A model generated the notes under the pieces. The model did no database searches, had not been told where the DNA came from, and saw only the letters and a list, made by a program, of their open reading frames with translations. A stretch of DNA of 64,000 nucleotides from assembly GCA_022825855.1 (NCBI GenBank), contig JAJDWB010000019.1, forward strand, positions 1-64,000, given 5' to 3'. The stretch is from Dehalococcoidia bacterium. Lineage in GTDB: Bacteria > Chloroflexota > Dehalococcoidia > Bin125. Position numbers and translations under genes: made by a program. Within the stretch, counting starts at the first letter, position 1. The number at the start of each line of letters is the position of its first letter. Of this stretch, positions 26,847-35,225 are shown one piece after another.

Positions 26847-27541
26847 GCTGCTTGATTGAATCCGGCCACCGCTTCCACTAACTCGCCGGGGAGCCGCAGA
26901 TCATCAACGATGTCGCTTGTCGAATAGCCGCTGTTGAGCCTTGCGAACACCGCTTCAGCTCGAATGTTGGTGCCCGCGACCGTGAGCCGCCCGCTGCCGA
27001 AGCGGGGATCGATGACCAGTGGAATCGCTCTGCCGTAGGGATGAAATCGGTGGGCCCAGGAGTAATCGGAGTCGTCCTGGTACTCGAATCGCTCCATCGC
27101 GGTCCTGTAGTAGAACGGCAGCACCCGTTGTCCAGCCTGGATATCGAAGTCGACCAGCACATCTTCCTTCCGGCGGCTTGGAGCGTGCTCCTCGAACTCA
27201 AACAAGATTCGACCGCCGGCGAGCTTGAACTGCTCCGTGGCAAGCGGATACTCGCAGCGGATTCGTCGTCGCGTGAACTCTCGTGCAGTTCTCAAGCGCG
27301 ACATGGTTGCCCCGTGTGTTCGGAGCAGAGCCGCGACAATCGTCTCGCTGACTTCCAGGAATGACAGTCGAATCTCCTGGTCACGCGCGCGACGACGATC
27401 GTCGAATAGAGGTGTCTGCGCCGAGCCCTCGCGGCCCCGGAACCAGTTGCTAATCGTCTGTCCGGACACGCCGGCCAACGCCGCCGCTTCGGCCAGGGTG
27501 TAGGTGGCGTCAGTGAGCTCTGAATTCGGTACCGGCGACAT
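26843..27541 (-). CDS. VapB45-like antitoxin (helix-turn-helix plus DUF433)
   Basis: The 232-residue product has a MerR-like helix-turn-helix near the N-terminus (TYTLAEAAALAGVSGQTISNWFRG, residues 13-36) and a C-terminal DUF433 domain (DPRFGSGRLTVAGTNIRAEAVFARLNSGYSTSDIVDDLRLP). This is the architecture of antitoxins paired with PIN-like VapC45 toxins, and the toxin follows at once. ATG 27541 has AGAGGAGAG about 9 bases upstream; the longer open frame is antisense to the CoA-transferase gene region and is rejected. The antitoxin probably represses its own operon. Confidence 0.82.
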   Translation of the reverse strand: MSPVPNSELTDATYTLAEAAALAGVSGQTISNWFRGREGSAQTPLFDDRRRARDQEIRLSFLEVSETIVAALLRTHGATMSRLRTAREFTRRRIRCEYPLATEQFKLAGGRILFEFEEHAPSRRKEDVLVDFDIQAGQRVLPFYYRTAMERFEYQDDSDYSWAHRFHPYGRAIPLVIDPRFGSGRLTVAGTNIRAEAVFARLNSGYSTSDIVDDLRLPGELVEAVAGFNQAA

Positions 27542-27594
27542 CGTCGTGCACTCTCCTCTCAAACACATCGTATGCCTCAGGCAGTCGAGTCGCT

Positions 27595-28815
27595 CTAGCT
27601 CAAGGCGCCGGAGGCTGCCAGGTTCTCGATTTCGGTGTCGGTGAGGCTGAGGACGTCCTTGAGGATTTGCTCGTTGTGCTCGCCGTACTGGGGTGCGGGG
27701 CGGGCGGGGTTGGCGGGGGTGTCGGAGAGGATGTAGCGCGAGGCCTCGACGACCGTCTCGCCGTGCAGGGCGTGGGGCAGGCGGCGGAAGTGGTTGCGGT
27801 GCGCGAGCTGGGGATCGTTGGCGGCGTCCTCGGTGGTTGCCAGACGGTGGGCGGAGATGCCGAGGGTCTGCAGAACGGTCTCGACCTCGCGGGCGTCGCG
27901 GCGGCTGGTCCAGGCGGCGAGCTGCTCGTCGATCTCTTGCTGGCGTTGCCGGCGCTCGTCCAGCGAGAGCGTGCCGTCTGCGCGGATGAGCGGCGCGAGG
28001 CGAGTCCACTGGTCGTCCGAGGCCACGGCAATGGCGACCCATGACTCGGCCCGGCCCTGGGGCGGGGCGCAGGGGTAGACGCCGTGAGGCGACATCTGCG
28101 GGTCGTCGTTGCCGCGCCGCTCGAGGGCGGGTCCGCCGTTCTTGACGTCGATCAGGGCCGGGGCGAGCAGTTGCAGCGTGCCCTCAGCCTGTGCCTGGTC
28201 AATGAACACACCCTGGCCGGTGCGATTTCGATGGTCGAGCGCCGCCAGCAGCGCCGTCAGCGCGAAGCGCGGCGCGGGATAGTCGGTGTACGGCCCGAAG
28301 GGACCGGCCGGGGCGCGGTCGGGCCATCCGGCGAGGTCCTGGATGCCGGCCATGCCCGCGCCCTGGCTGCCGAATCCGCTGACCTGGTTGTACGGGCCGT
28401 CCTGGCCGAGCAGCGTGCTGCTGAGCATGATCAGGTCGGGCTTGAGCGCGCGCAGGTGTTGGTCATCGAGTTGCCAGCGGGCGAGGACGCCGGCCGTGAA
28501 CGACTCGCAGACGATGTCGGCCCAGACGGCCAGGCGGCGGAAGATGTTCTGCGCCTCGGGCACGCGCAGGTCGAGCGTCAACCCCCACTTGCCGGCGTTG
28601 ACGTTGCCGTAGAGGCCGGAGTTCTCCACGCCGGCCTCGTCGCCGTGGAACGGTCCGACGACGCGCGCCGTGTCGACTCGCGACGGCGATTCCACGCGGA
28701 TCACGGTCGCGCCATAGTCTGCCATCGCGCGTCCGACGGTCGGACCGGCGACGATCCAGCTCAGGTCGAGGACCTTGACGCCGGCGAGCGGCCCGGAGCC
28801 TGCGGGCAGGGTCAT
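27595..28815 (-). CDS. CaiB/BaiF family CoA-transferase (1)
   Basis: The 406-residue class III CoA-transferase moves CoA between carboxylic acids. The N-terminal Rossmann region LAGVKVLDLSWIVAGPTVGRAMADYGATVIRVESP is diagnostic, and the YTDYPAPRFALTALLAAL stretch carries the candidate catalytic Asp. Its ATG overlaps the stop of the second family member (28812-28815), so they may form a heteromer. The acyl substrate is unknown. Confidence 0.92.
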   Translation of the reverse strand: MTLPAGSGPLAGVKVLDLSWIVAGPTVGRAMADYGATVIRVESPSRVDTARVVGPFHGDEAGVENSGLYGNVNAGKWGLTLDLRVPEAQNIFRRLAVWADIVCESFTAGVLARWQLDDQHLRALKPDLIMLSSTLLGQDGPYNQVSGFGSQGAGMAGIQDLAGWPDRAPAGPFGPYTDYPAPRFALTALLAALDHRNRTGQGVFIDQAQAEGTLQLLAPALIDVKNGGPALERRGNDDPQMSPHGVYPCAPPQGRAESWVAIAVASDDQWTRLAPLIRADGTLSLDERRQRQQEIDEQLAAWTSRRDAREVETVLQTLGISAHRLATTEDAANDPQLAHRNHFRRLPHALHGETVVEASRYILSDTPANPARPAPQYGEHNEQILKDVLSLTDTEIENLAASGALS

Positions 28816-30050
28816 ATCACGCCCTCCGACCGCAGCTCCTCGATCTCGGCGGCGGACATTCCGAGTTCTGAGTAGATCTCCGCGTTGTGCTGTCCCAGTT
28901 CCGGCGGCGGACGGCGGCTGATACCGAGCGGGTCGCCGTCGACCATGATGTTGAGCGGCGGACCCGGGTAGACCACGCGGCGACCGTCTTCGTGCTCAAT
29001 CTCCTGCCAGAAGCCTCGGTGCTCAAGCTGCGGGCTGTCGGCGATATCCGCGACGGTGAGCACGGGGACGAGGAGCAGGTCGTACTCGATCGAGATCTCA
29101 AGCATCTCCTGCTTGGTCCGCGCGGCGACGGCCTCGCGCATGATCTCCTGAATGCGCGGGAACAGCGCGGGATCGGCCTGGCCGGTGGCGACGCGGTCGG
29201 CGTAGGTGACGAAGTTCTCGTCCAGCAGCTCCGGCTCGGCGGCGCCGATGTCGACCAGCCACTTGACGGCGTGATTGGCGAAGTGTCCGACGGCCGGTCC
29301 GGGACCCATCAGCAGCACGATGTATCCGTCGGCGACATCGGCCGTGCCGCGGATCGCCTGGCCGCGAATCTTGATCCCGCCGCCGTAGCGCTCCGGCTCG
29401 ACCGCGCCGAGTTGATGGGCCAGCACCTGCGCCAGCGTCGCCTGCGCCGCCGAGACCTGTGCCGAGATGTCCACGTGCTGTCCGCGCCCGCTCTCGTGTC
29501 GCGCATGCAGCGCCAGCATGGCTCCGCCCGCGGCGTCGCCGGCGGCGTGGCCCCAGGACTGCGGCTGCGAAACGCGGACGGGCGGGCGGTCGTCGTCGCC
29601 GGTCATCAGCAACGGCGTGCCGGCGGCCCAGATGGCGAGGTCGGAGCCGACGTAGTGCGCCTTGGGTCCGGTTTGCCCGAAGGCGGAGATCGATGTGTAG
29701 ATCAGGTACGGGAAGCGTTCATGCAGCGCCTCATAGCCGAGTCCAAATTCGGCCATGCGGCCGATGTCGGCGGACTCGAAGAGGAAATCGGCAGATTCGA
29801 GCAGGCGCAGGAAGAGGTCGCGGCCGCGCTGGTCCTCGAGATTGCAGGTGACGCCGCGCTTGCCGCGGGTGTAGGCGGCCCAGTAGATCGAGTCGTCGGG
29901 GCAGTCGGCGAAGAAGGGCGCAACGGCGCGGCCGCTGGAGCCGCCGGGCGGCTCGACCTGGATCACGTCTGCGCCGAGGTCGGCGAGCATCTGTCCGGCG
30001 AGGACGCCGCGCTCGTCGGTGAGGTCGATGACTCGGTAGGGGGAGAGCAT
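28812..30050 (-). CDS. CaiB/BaiF family CoA-transferase (2)
   Basis: The 412-residue protein opens LSPYRVIDLTDERGVLAGQMLADLGADVIQVEPP, the family N-terminus, and closes with RRPPPELGQHNAEIYSELGMSAAEIEELRSEGVI, similar to the end of its neighbour. Where a family member normally shows D-x-x-A/G near the middle this one reads QPQSWGHAAGDAAGGAML, so the usual catalytic Asp may be displaced or absent; this subunit could be the non-catalytic partner. That point is inference. Confidence 0.9.
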   Translation of the reverse strand: MLSPYRVIDLTDERGVLAGQMLADLGADVIQVEPPGGSSGRAVAPFFADCPDDSIYWAAYTRGKRGVTCNLEDQRGRDLFLRLLESADFLFESADIGRMAEFGLGYEALHERFPYLIYTSISAFGQTGPKAHYVGSDLAIWAAGTPLLMTGDDDRPPVRVSQPQSWGHAAGDAAGGAMLALHARHESGRGQHVDISAQVSAAQATLAQVLAHQLGAVEPERYGGGIKIRGQAIRGTADVADGYIVLLMGPGPAVGHFANHAVKWLVDIGAAEPELLDENFVTYADRVATGQADPALFPRIQEIMREAVAARTKQEMLEISIEYDLLLVPVLTVADIADSPQLEHRGFWQEIEHEDGRRVVYPGPPLNIMVDGDPLGISRRPPPELGQHNAEIYSELGMSAAEIEELRSEGVI

Positions 30051-30076
30051 GAGCGGCAGGGTAACCGTCTGCCTGC

Positions 30077-30859
30077 TTAGCGGCGCTGCGGCGCGCGGCC
30101 CTCGCCCGGCGGTCCGGCGAAGGCCTGGGCGACCTGGAGGAACTCTTCAGCCGCGCCGGCGGTGTAGCTGAGGCCGGTGTCCCGGTAGTGAATGCGCTGG
30201 GTCGCGACGCGGCAGAAGTCGACGGCCGTGCCGGAAACGACGTTTGCCGTGTCCTCGTCGCCGCGCGCCCAGGCTGCGCCGGATGGCAGCGTCAACTCCA
30301 CCCGCAAGGGGTCGGTGTTCGGTTCCAGGCCGCGGGTCTGGTAGGCGAAGCTGCGTGTGATGAAGCCGAGATGCGCGATGTGCTGCAGGCGATCCGAGTG
30401 GAGCGGCTCGACACCCGCGCCGTCGAGCGCGTCGAGTCCGTGCGACCAGCACTCCATCAGCCGGGCGGTGGCGAACGAGCGCGCGCTCATCGGCGGTCCA
30501 GCCCAGGGCAGGCGGGTGCGGGCATCGAGCGGGCGCAGCGCGTCCTGGAGGCGTTGCCGAGCGGCGCGCCACCAGTCGACGAGTTGCAGGCGGGTCATGT
30601 GACGCGAGCTGTCCTGCAAGGCGGAGCGCAGGCCGTCGGCCGAGCGCTCGCCGCCTTCCAGCCGCTCGGCCGCTCCCGAGGCGACGGCGGCCGCGCCGTC
30701 GTCGACCTCGGCCAGGTGGGCGATCACGTCGCGCACCAGCCAGCCGCGGCAGGGCGTGTCGTGTTCCCAGGTCTCGTCCGGCAGGCCGGTCAGCCGAGCG
30801 TCGAGATACCCCTGCTCGGCGGCGAGATCGTCGAGGAGTTGCTGGTAGGGATCCGGCAT
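30077..30859 (-). CDS. DinB-fold / maleylpyruvate-isomerase-like protein (TIGR03084 type)
   Basis: The 260-residue product has the mycothiol-dependent maleylpyruvate isomerase N-terminal four-helix fold: DETWEHDTPCRGWLVRDVIAHLAEVDDGAA and MECWSHGLD supply the metal-binding histidines. The family is common in Actinobacteria and Chloroflexota, usually without known substrate. It lies between CoA-transferase and LLM genes, all leftward with gaps of 26 and 18 bases, suggesting a catabolic operon. Confidence 0.82.
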   Translation of the reverse strand: MPDPYQQLLDDLAAEQGYLDARLTGLPDETWEHDTPCRGWLVRDVIAHLAEVDDGAAAVASGAAERLEGGERSADGLRSALQDSSRHMTRLQLVDWWRAARQRLQDALRPLDARTRLPWAGPPMSARSFATARLMECWSHGLDALDGAGVEPLHSDRLQHIAHLGFITRSFAYQTRGLEPNTDPLRVELTLPSGAAWARGDEDTANVVSGTAVDFCRVATQRIHYRDTGLSYTAGAAEEFLQVAQAFAGPPGEGRAPQRR

Positions 30860-30877
30860 GGCGCGGTTGGGCGACGC

Positions 30878-31978
30878 CTAATCCGCTGACGGGTTGGCGC
30901 CCAGCGGCCTGAGTTCGTCCATCAGCCAGGTCAGGCGTTCCTCGGTGAGGCTGGGGGCACTGGACTCGCCGCGCCTCTGACCGGGGTAGCCGAAGCTGCT
31001 GCCGCCTTCGTCCCGCTGGCGGGTGTACTGGCCCAGCGAGATGCGGCTGGCGTAGCCCAGGTTCTGCCGCACGTAGCGGGGCAGGTCGTCCCAGGTGGTG
31101 GCGTGCGCCATCTCGGCTGCGACCTCGAAGTTGACCGCATCGGCCATCTTGTCCCACTCGCCCTTGAGCGAGAGCTCGTGCAGTTGCATGCCCAGCGACT
31201 CGAACCCGTGCGCCTCGAAGATGTGGTGGTACGACCGAGTCGAGCCGTAGAAGGAGATTGCCCGGCGCAGGCCGTCGATCGATTGCTCGACCTCCGAGTC
31301 GGTCTCGCCGAAGGCCATGAATCCACCAACGCCAAGGTCGATGTCGTCGAGGCTGCGGCCTGCCCGCTTGGCGCCCTTTTCGACGTTGGGAATCACGGTC
31401 TCCATCATTACCTTGTGGGTCATGAAACCATGCGGCCGGAGGCCGTCGGCGCAGGCGCCGGCGACCTGAGCCATCAGCGGGCCGACATTGGCCAGTGAGA
31501 TCTTGGGCGGGTCGAACGGGATCGGCCCCGGATCGAACATCGGCGTCATCAGCGTGTAGGTGTAGTTGTCGGAGATGAACTCGGGACGCTCGCCGGTCTG
31601 CCAGGAGTGCCAGACGGCGCGCATCATGTTGATGTAGTCCTCCATCCGCTTGGCGGGCGGCGACCAGGTGCCGCCGAAGCGGCGGACATTGTGTCCCTTG
31701 ACCTGGCTGCCCAGGCCCAGGTTGATCCGGCCTCCGGAGAGTTCCTGCAGGTCCCAGGCCGCCTGCGCCATGATCATCGGCGTGCGCGGGAAGGCGATCG
31801 TGACCGAGGATGAGATCTCGACCCGCTCGGTGTGCTCGGCCGCCAGGGCCATCTGGAAGAGCGAGTTGTGCTTGGTCTCGGGCACGACGATGGAGTCGAA
31901 GCCGCGAGCCTCCAGCGTCTTGACCTGCTCGGCGATGCCGCCCAGCCAGCCGCCGCCGAATCCTGTTTCGATTTTCAT
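30878..31978 (-). CDS. LLM class F420/flavin-dependent oxidoreductase (TIGR03617-like)
   Basis: The 366-residue protein is a luciferase-like monooxygenase-fold enzyme. The RGFDSIVVPETKHNSLFQMALAAEHTERVEISSSVTIAFPRTP stretch and LQELSGGRINLGLGSQVKGHNVRRFG are typical of F420-dependent members. GAGGAAAGG precedes ATG 31978. The substrate is unknown; gene order with CoA-transferases and a carboxylesterase suggests breakdown of an organic acid or ester. Confidence 0.88.
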   Translation of the reverse strand: MKIETGFGGGWLGGIAEQVKTLEARGFDSIVVPETKHNSLFQMALAAEHTERVEISSSVTIAFPRTPMIMAQAAWDLQELSGGRINLGLGSQVKGHNVRRFGGTWSPPAKRMEDYINMMRAVWHSWQTGERPEFISDNYTYTLMTPMFDPGPIPFDPPKISLANVGPLMAQVAGACADGLRPHGFMTHKVMMETVIPNVEKGAKRAGRSLDDIDLGVGGFMAFGETDSEVEQSIDGLRRAISFYGSTRSYHHIFEAHGFESLGMQLHELSLKGEWDKMADAVNFEVAAEMAHATTWDDLPRYVRQNLGYASRISLGQYTRQRDEGGSSFGYPGQRRGESSAPSLTEERLTWLMDELRPLGANPSAD

Positions 31979-32007
31979 GTCCGGGCCTTTCCTCTGTTGG
32001 ATTCAGT

Positions 32008-33540
32008 CTATCCGCCGACCCGCGACAGTTCCCTTGGCGCCAGCGAGGCCCAGAAGTCGCGCTCTTCGTCGGCGGGGGCGTTGACGATTTCGCTGTCGTG
32101 ATTGAGCGTCATCACCGCGCGATCCTCAACGCCATACGCCGGCCAGTCCGGCAGATGCTCGTTGTTCGGGTCGCCGCTCCTGGCGAAGGCGAGATAGGTC
32201 TGCATCATCGTTCTCGACAACGACTCCAGCTCGGGCGATGCGTCGCCGCAGAAGCGCTTCATGTTCTCGGCCTCGTAGGTGCCCCAGATGAAGGGGATGT
32301 CGAGCGAGTGGCAACTGCCCAGCCGGCCCTCGTAGGCGGGCGACGGGTAGTCGAATCGATAGCTCCAGACTTCCGGCGTGTGACGACTTTGCGCCTCGGC
32401 CGTCTTGACGGCCGGGATGCGGAACATCGAGTCGGTCATGATCGCGTTCCAGACCGAGAGGTTGTCGGTCGGCTCGCCGCGAGCGTCGCGCGCCCGCTGG
32501 TAGCGGTCGACGCCTTCGGCGGCGCGCATGCCGCCGAAGGGCGCGGTGGCCGCGGCGAGCAGATCGTTGTCCGACATCTGGTCGGCGCCTACGCGGGTCG
32601 CAGTGAAGAGGTTGAACTCGTCCTTCGTGTGACCGATCAGCAGCGGCATGCCTTTGGTCTGGATGCCCGCGCCGATCCGCCGTTCGGCGTCGAGTCCCAG
32701 CGAGTAGCCGTCGGCCACGGGACCGAAGCGGGCGCCGCCGAATCCGCCGCCGGTCAACTCCACCTGGTAATCGAGCAGGTCGCCGGCGTCGACGCGGCGC
32801 ATCCGCTCGGGATCGTCCCAGCCGCCGAAGCGCATCAGAAAGCGCTCCGCCACTGCGCGCGCCTCGACCTTGGTGATCGTGTCGATCAGCGAGCCGCTCA
32901 TGGGGATCGCCTTGTCGAACGCGCCGGTCGCGGCCGGCATCGCCATCAGGTGGGCGATGTCGAATCCGCCCGCCGACTGTCCGAACACGGTGACGTTGTT
33001 TGGATCGCCGCCGAACGCCTCGATCTCGCGGCGGACCCAGAACAGGGCCGCCGTCTGATCGAGCAGGCCCTCGTTGCCGTATGCGCCGAGGATCGGGGCA
33101 TGCAGCCAGCCGAACACGCCCAGCCGATAGTTCAGGGTCACCACGACCACGTCGCCGGTCATGGCCAGCGCCCGCCCGTCGATGCGCGGTTGCGTGCCCG
33201 AACCGACCGTGTTGCCGCCGCCGTGGATCCAGACCATCACCGGACGCTTGCCCTCGTCGCAGGCTGGCGTCCAGATGTTGAGGTAGAGGCAGTCTTCCGA
33301 TTGCGTCTGCGCCGGAATGCCGATCAGATCGCCGACATCGCCGGGCAACTGGCGCTGCATCGCCGAGGCGGAGAACTCGGTCGCGTCGCGGACGCCGTCC
33401 CAGGACGGCATCGGCTCCGGCGGACGCCAGCGCAGGTCGCCGACCGGAGGCGAGGCAAATGGCACGCCGCGGAAGACGGCGCAGCAGTCGTCCTCCGCGC
33501 CCTGGAGTGTGCCGAGAGAGGTGCTGACTTGAGGTGGCAT
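32008..33540 (-). CDS. Carboxylesterase type B
   Basis: The 510-residue alpha/beta hydrolase has the family signatures SEDCLYLNIWTP (about 81-92), the oxyanion stretch WIHGGGN (104-110) and the nucleophile elbow FGQSAGG with Ser189. The catalytic His is likely in GSCHSLDIPFIWGT. No signal peptide is visible, so it is probably cytoplasmic. ATG 33540 was preferred because the conserved core follows within 20 residues; the upstream codons antisense to the next gene gap are rejected. Confidence 0.92.
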   Translation of the reverse strand: MPPQVSTSLGTLQGAEDDCCAVFRGVPFASPPVGDLRWRPPEPMPSWDGVRDATEFSASAMQRQLPGDVGDLIGIPAQTQSEDCLYLNIWTPACDEGKRPVMVWIHGGGNTVGSGTQPRIDGRALAMTGDVVVVTLNYRLGVFGWLHAPILGAYGNEGLLDQTAALFWVRREIEAFGGDPNNVTVFGQSAGGFDIAHLMAMPAATGAFDKAIPMSGSLIDTITKVEARAVAERFLMRFGGWDDPERMRRVDAGDLLDYQVELTGGGFGGARFGPVADGYSLGLDAERRIGAGIQTKGMPLLIGHTKDEFNLFTATRVGADQMSDNDLLAAATAPFGGMRAAEGVDRYQRARDARGEPTDNLSVWNAIMTDSMFRIPAVKTAEAQSRHTPEVWSYRFDYPSPAYEGRLGSCHSLDIPFIWGTYEAENMKRFCGDASPELESLSRTMMQTYLAFARSGDPNNEHLPDWPAYGVEDRAVMTLNHDSEIVNAPADEERDFWASLAPRELSRVGG

Positions 33541-33589
33541 GGTCGTGACTCGTCGTAGCTGACCGGGATTGGCTCGATGGTAGCGTCGC

Positions 33590-34210
33590 TCAGCGGCCGC
33601 AGCCGACGCAGAGGATCGTGCGCTCGTTGCGGTCCTGCAACGGACGCGCATTGGGGCCGCCGCACAACGCCTGCAGCTGCTCGACCTGGCGCTGCGACGC
33701 GGTGCGCACCGAGCGGCCTACGTACCAGAGGACGGGTTCGCTGAACGGCGCCGCAGTGAGCGAACCGACGTAGTGGTAGAAGCCGTCGGAATCGGGAGGG
33801 TGGTCGGCCGCGGACAGGGACGGGACTTCGTCCGCAGTGTCAGCCGGCGGCAGCGAGTCGATGATCTGTTGCAGACCCTCGTCCGCTTCTCCGAGGCGGT
33901 AGACAGTTCCCACGACAAGCAGCTCGTCCTGCGCATTGACGTGGACGAAGTGGACCTCGGCGGCGAACTCATCGCCGTCGATCGTGTGCTCGGCGGGCGT
34001 GTGCCAGTGGAGCTGAAGCAGCCGGTAGCGATCCTCACCCAGCGTCAGTTCGCTGCCCGAATCGAAGTGGATCATGACGAAGCCCGGCGTCCGCTCGACG
34101 CGCGCCGCGTCGCTGTCGTAGCCAAGGATGGGCTCGGGCTCGTCGGACGCAACCCAGCCGCTGACGTCGATCGGCGACTGGCCGTTACCTAGGTGGCTGG
34201 CTGGGGTCAT
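33590..34210 (-). CDS. Short alpha-type carbonic anhydrase
   Basis: The 206-residue product has the alpha-carbonic-anhydrase zinc site: HWH (His68 and His70), Glu74-His75 in AEHTIDG and His87 in AEVHFVHV; the NGQSPIDV box lies at residues 9-16. The enzyme hydrates CO2. It is unusual: it starts only 8 residues before that box, without the usual N-terminal HWxY segment or a signal peptide. The substrate-pocket LTTPP is LTAAP, and the tail ends CVGCGR. ATG 34210 has CGGAG 9 bases upstream. Confidence 0.83.
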   Translation of the reverse strand: MTPASHLGNGQSPIDVSGWVASDEPEPILGYDSDAARVERTPGFVMIHFDSGSELTLGEDRYRLLQLHWHTPAEHTIDGDEFAAEVHFVHVNAQDELLVVGTVYRLGEADEGLQQIIDSLPPADTADEVPSLSAADHPPDSDGFYHYVGSLTAAPFSEPVLWYVGRSVRTASQRQVEQLQALCGGPNARPLQDRNERTILCVGCGR

Positions 34211-34318
34211 CGCGCTGGACTCCGTCTGACGCTTGCGCTTAGAGCGGTAGATTATCGTGCGCACATCGATGCCCGCCGCTACGGCGGACACAGCATCCGA
34301 CGGGACGGAGACGCGACG

Positions 34319-35194
34319 ATGAGCGAGCCACAGTACGAGACCTACGACCCGGCGGTACATAACCGCGCGACGCCGCAGGAGGTCTTTGGGCCGGTCGTCA
34401 AGGTCGACAAGCTCGAGGACGGCGGCGTCTACCTGATCACGCTCAATCGCCCGCACCGCTTGAACGCGATCGGCGACGGACTGAGCGACGCGCTCTACGA
34501 CGCGTTCGAGGAATACCGCGACGACCCCAAGGCCCGCTGCGCCGTGCTGACCGGCGCGGGCCGCGCTTTCTGCGCCGGGGCCGACCTGATCAACACCGCC
34601 GAAACCCGCGAAGCCGAGCGCGAGGGCCGCGAGTCGGGCGCCGCGCCGATCATCTCGCGCCGCAAGAATCCGGTGCCGCTCTCGGAATCGCTGGGCCTGT
34701 GGAAGCCGACGATCGCCGCAATCAACGGCTGGGCCGTCGCCGGCGGCTTCATGTACGCGATGCAGTGCGACATCCGGATCATGTCGGAGGAGGCCAGGAT
34801 CGGTATCGCCGAGACGCGCTGGAACATGGGCGGCGCCGGCTGGATGACCCCGCTGACGCGGCAGATCGGCCTCGGCTCGGCGCTCGAACTCGCGCTCTGG
34901 GGCGACACCCAGTACGGGGCCGAGCGCTGCCATCAACTGGGCTGGGTCCAGCGTGTGGTGCCGCAGGAGCTGTTGCTCGAGACGGCGCTTCAGTACGCGC
35001 GGCGGATGCTCTATCTCGCGCCGCGCGAGGTGCGCAACATCAAGCAGGCGCTCTACCGCGGTTACTACATGGAACCGATCATGGCCCAGCAGTTCGGCGC
35101 GGCGATCGAGCAGAACCTGCAGGGCATGAACGATTCAATTGAAGGCCCCAAGGCCTTCTCCGAGAAGCGCCTGCCCAACTTCACGGACACCTAA
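34319..35194 (+). CDS. Enoyl-CoA hydratase/isomerase family protein (1)
   Basis: The 291-residue crotonase-fold protein has LITLNRPHRLNAI, GRAFCAGADL and NGWAVAGGFMYAMQCDIRIMSEEARIGIAET, the last with the oxyanion-hole glycines and candidate acidic residues. It likely hydrates or isomerises an acyl-CoA. GGACGGAGA precedes ATG 34319. It is divergent from the carbonic anhydrase with about 108 bases between. Confidence 0.9.
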   Translation: MSEPQYETYDPAVHNRATPQEVFGPVVKVDKLEDGGVYLITLNRPHRLNAIGDGLSDALYDAFEEYRDDPKARCAVLTGAGRAFCAGADLINTAETREAEREGRESGAAPIISRRKNPVPLSESLGLWKPTIAAINGWAVAGGFMYAMQCDIRIMSEEARIGIAETRWNMGGAGWMTPLTRQIGLGSALELALWGDTQYGAERCHQLGWVQRVVPQELLLETALQYARRMLYLAPREVRNIKQALYRGYYMEPIMAQQFGAAIEQNLQGMNDSIEGPKAFSEKRLPNFTDT

Positions 35195-35225
35195 GTCCGC
35201 ACCCTAGAGCGATTGGGCTGTTGCA

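Noticed and set aside
27542-28042. Upstream extension of the DUF433 antitoxin frame
   Set aside because: Overlaps the CoA-transferase gene in another frame; low-complexity Arg/Pro sequence with no homology, and a good SD-led ATG exists at 27541.
34211-34936. N-terminal extension of the carbonic anhydrase frame
   Set aside because: Antisense to the enoyl-CoA hydratase gene and contains no HWxY segment or signal peptide.
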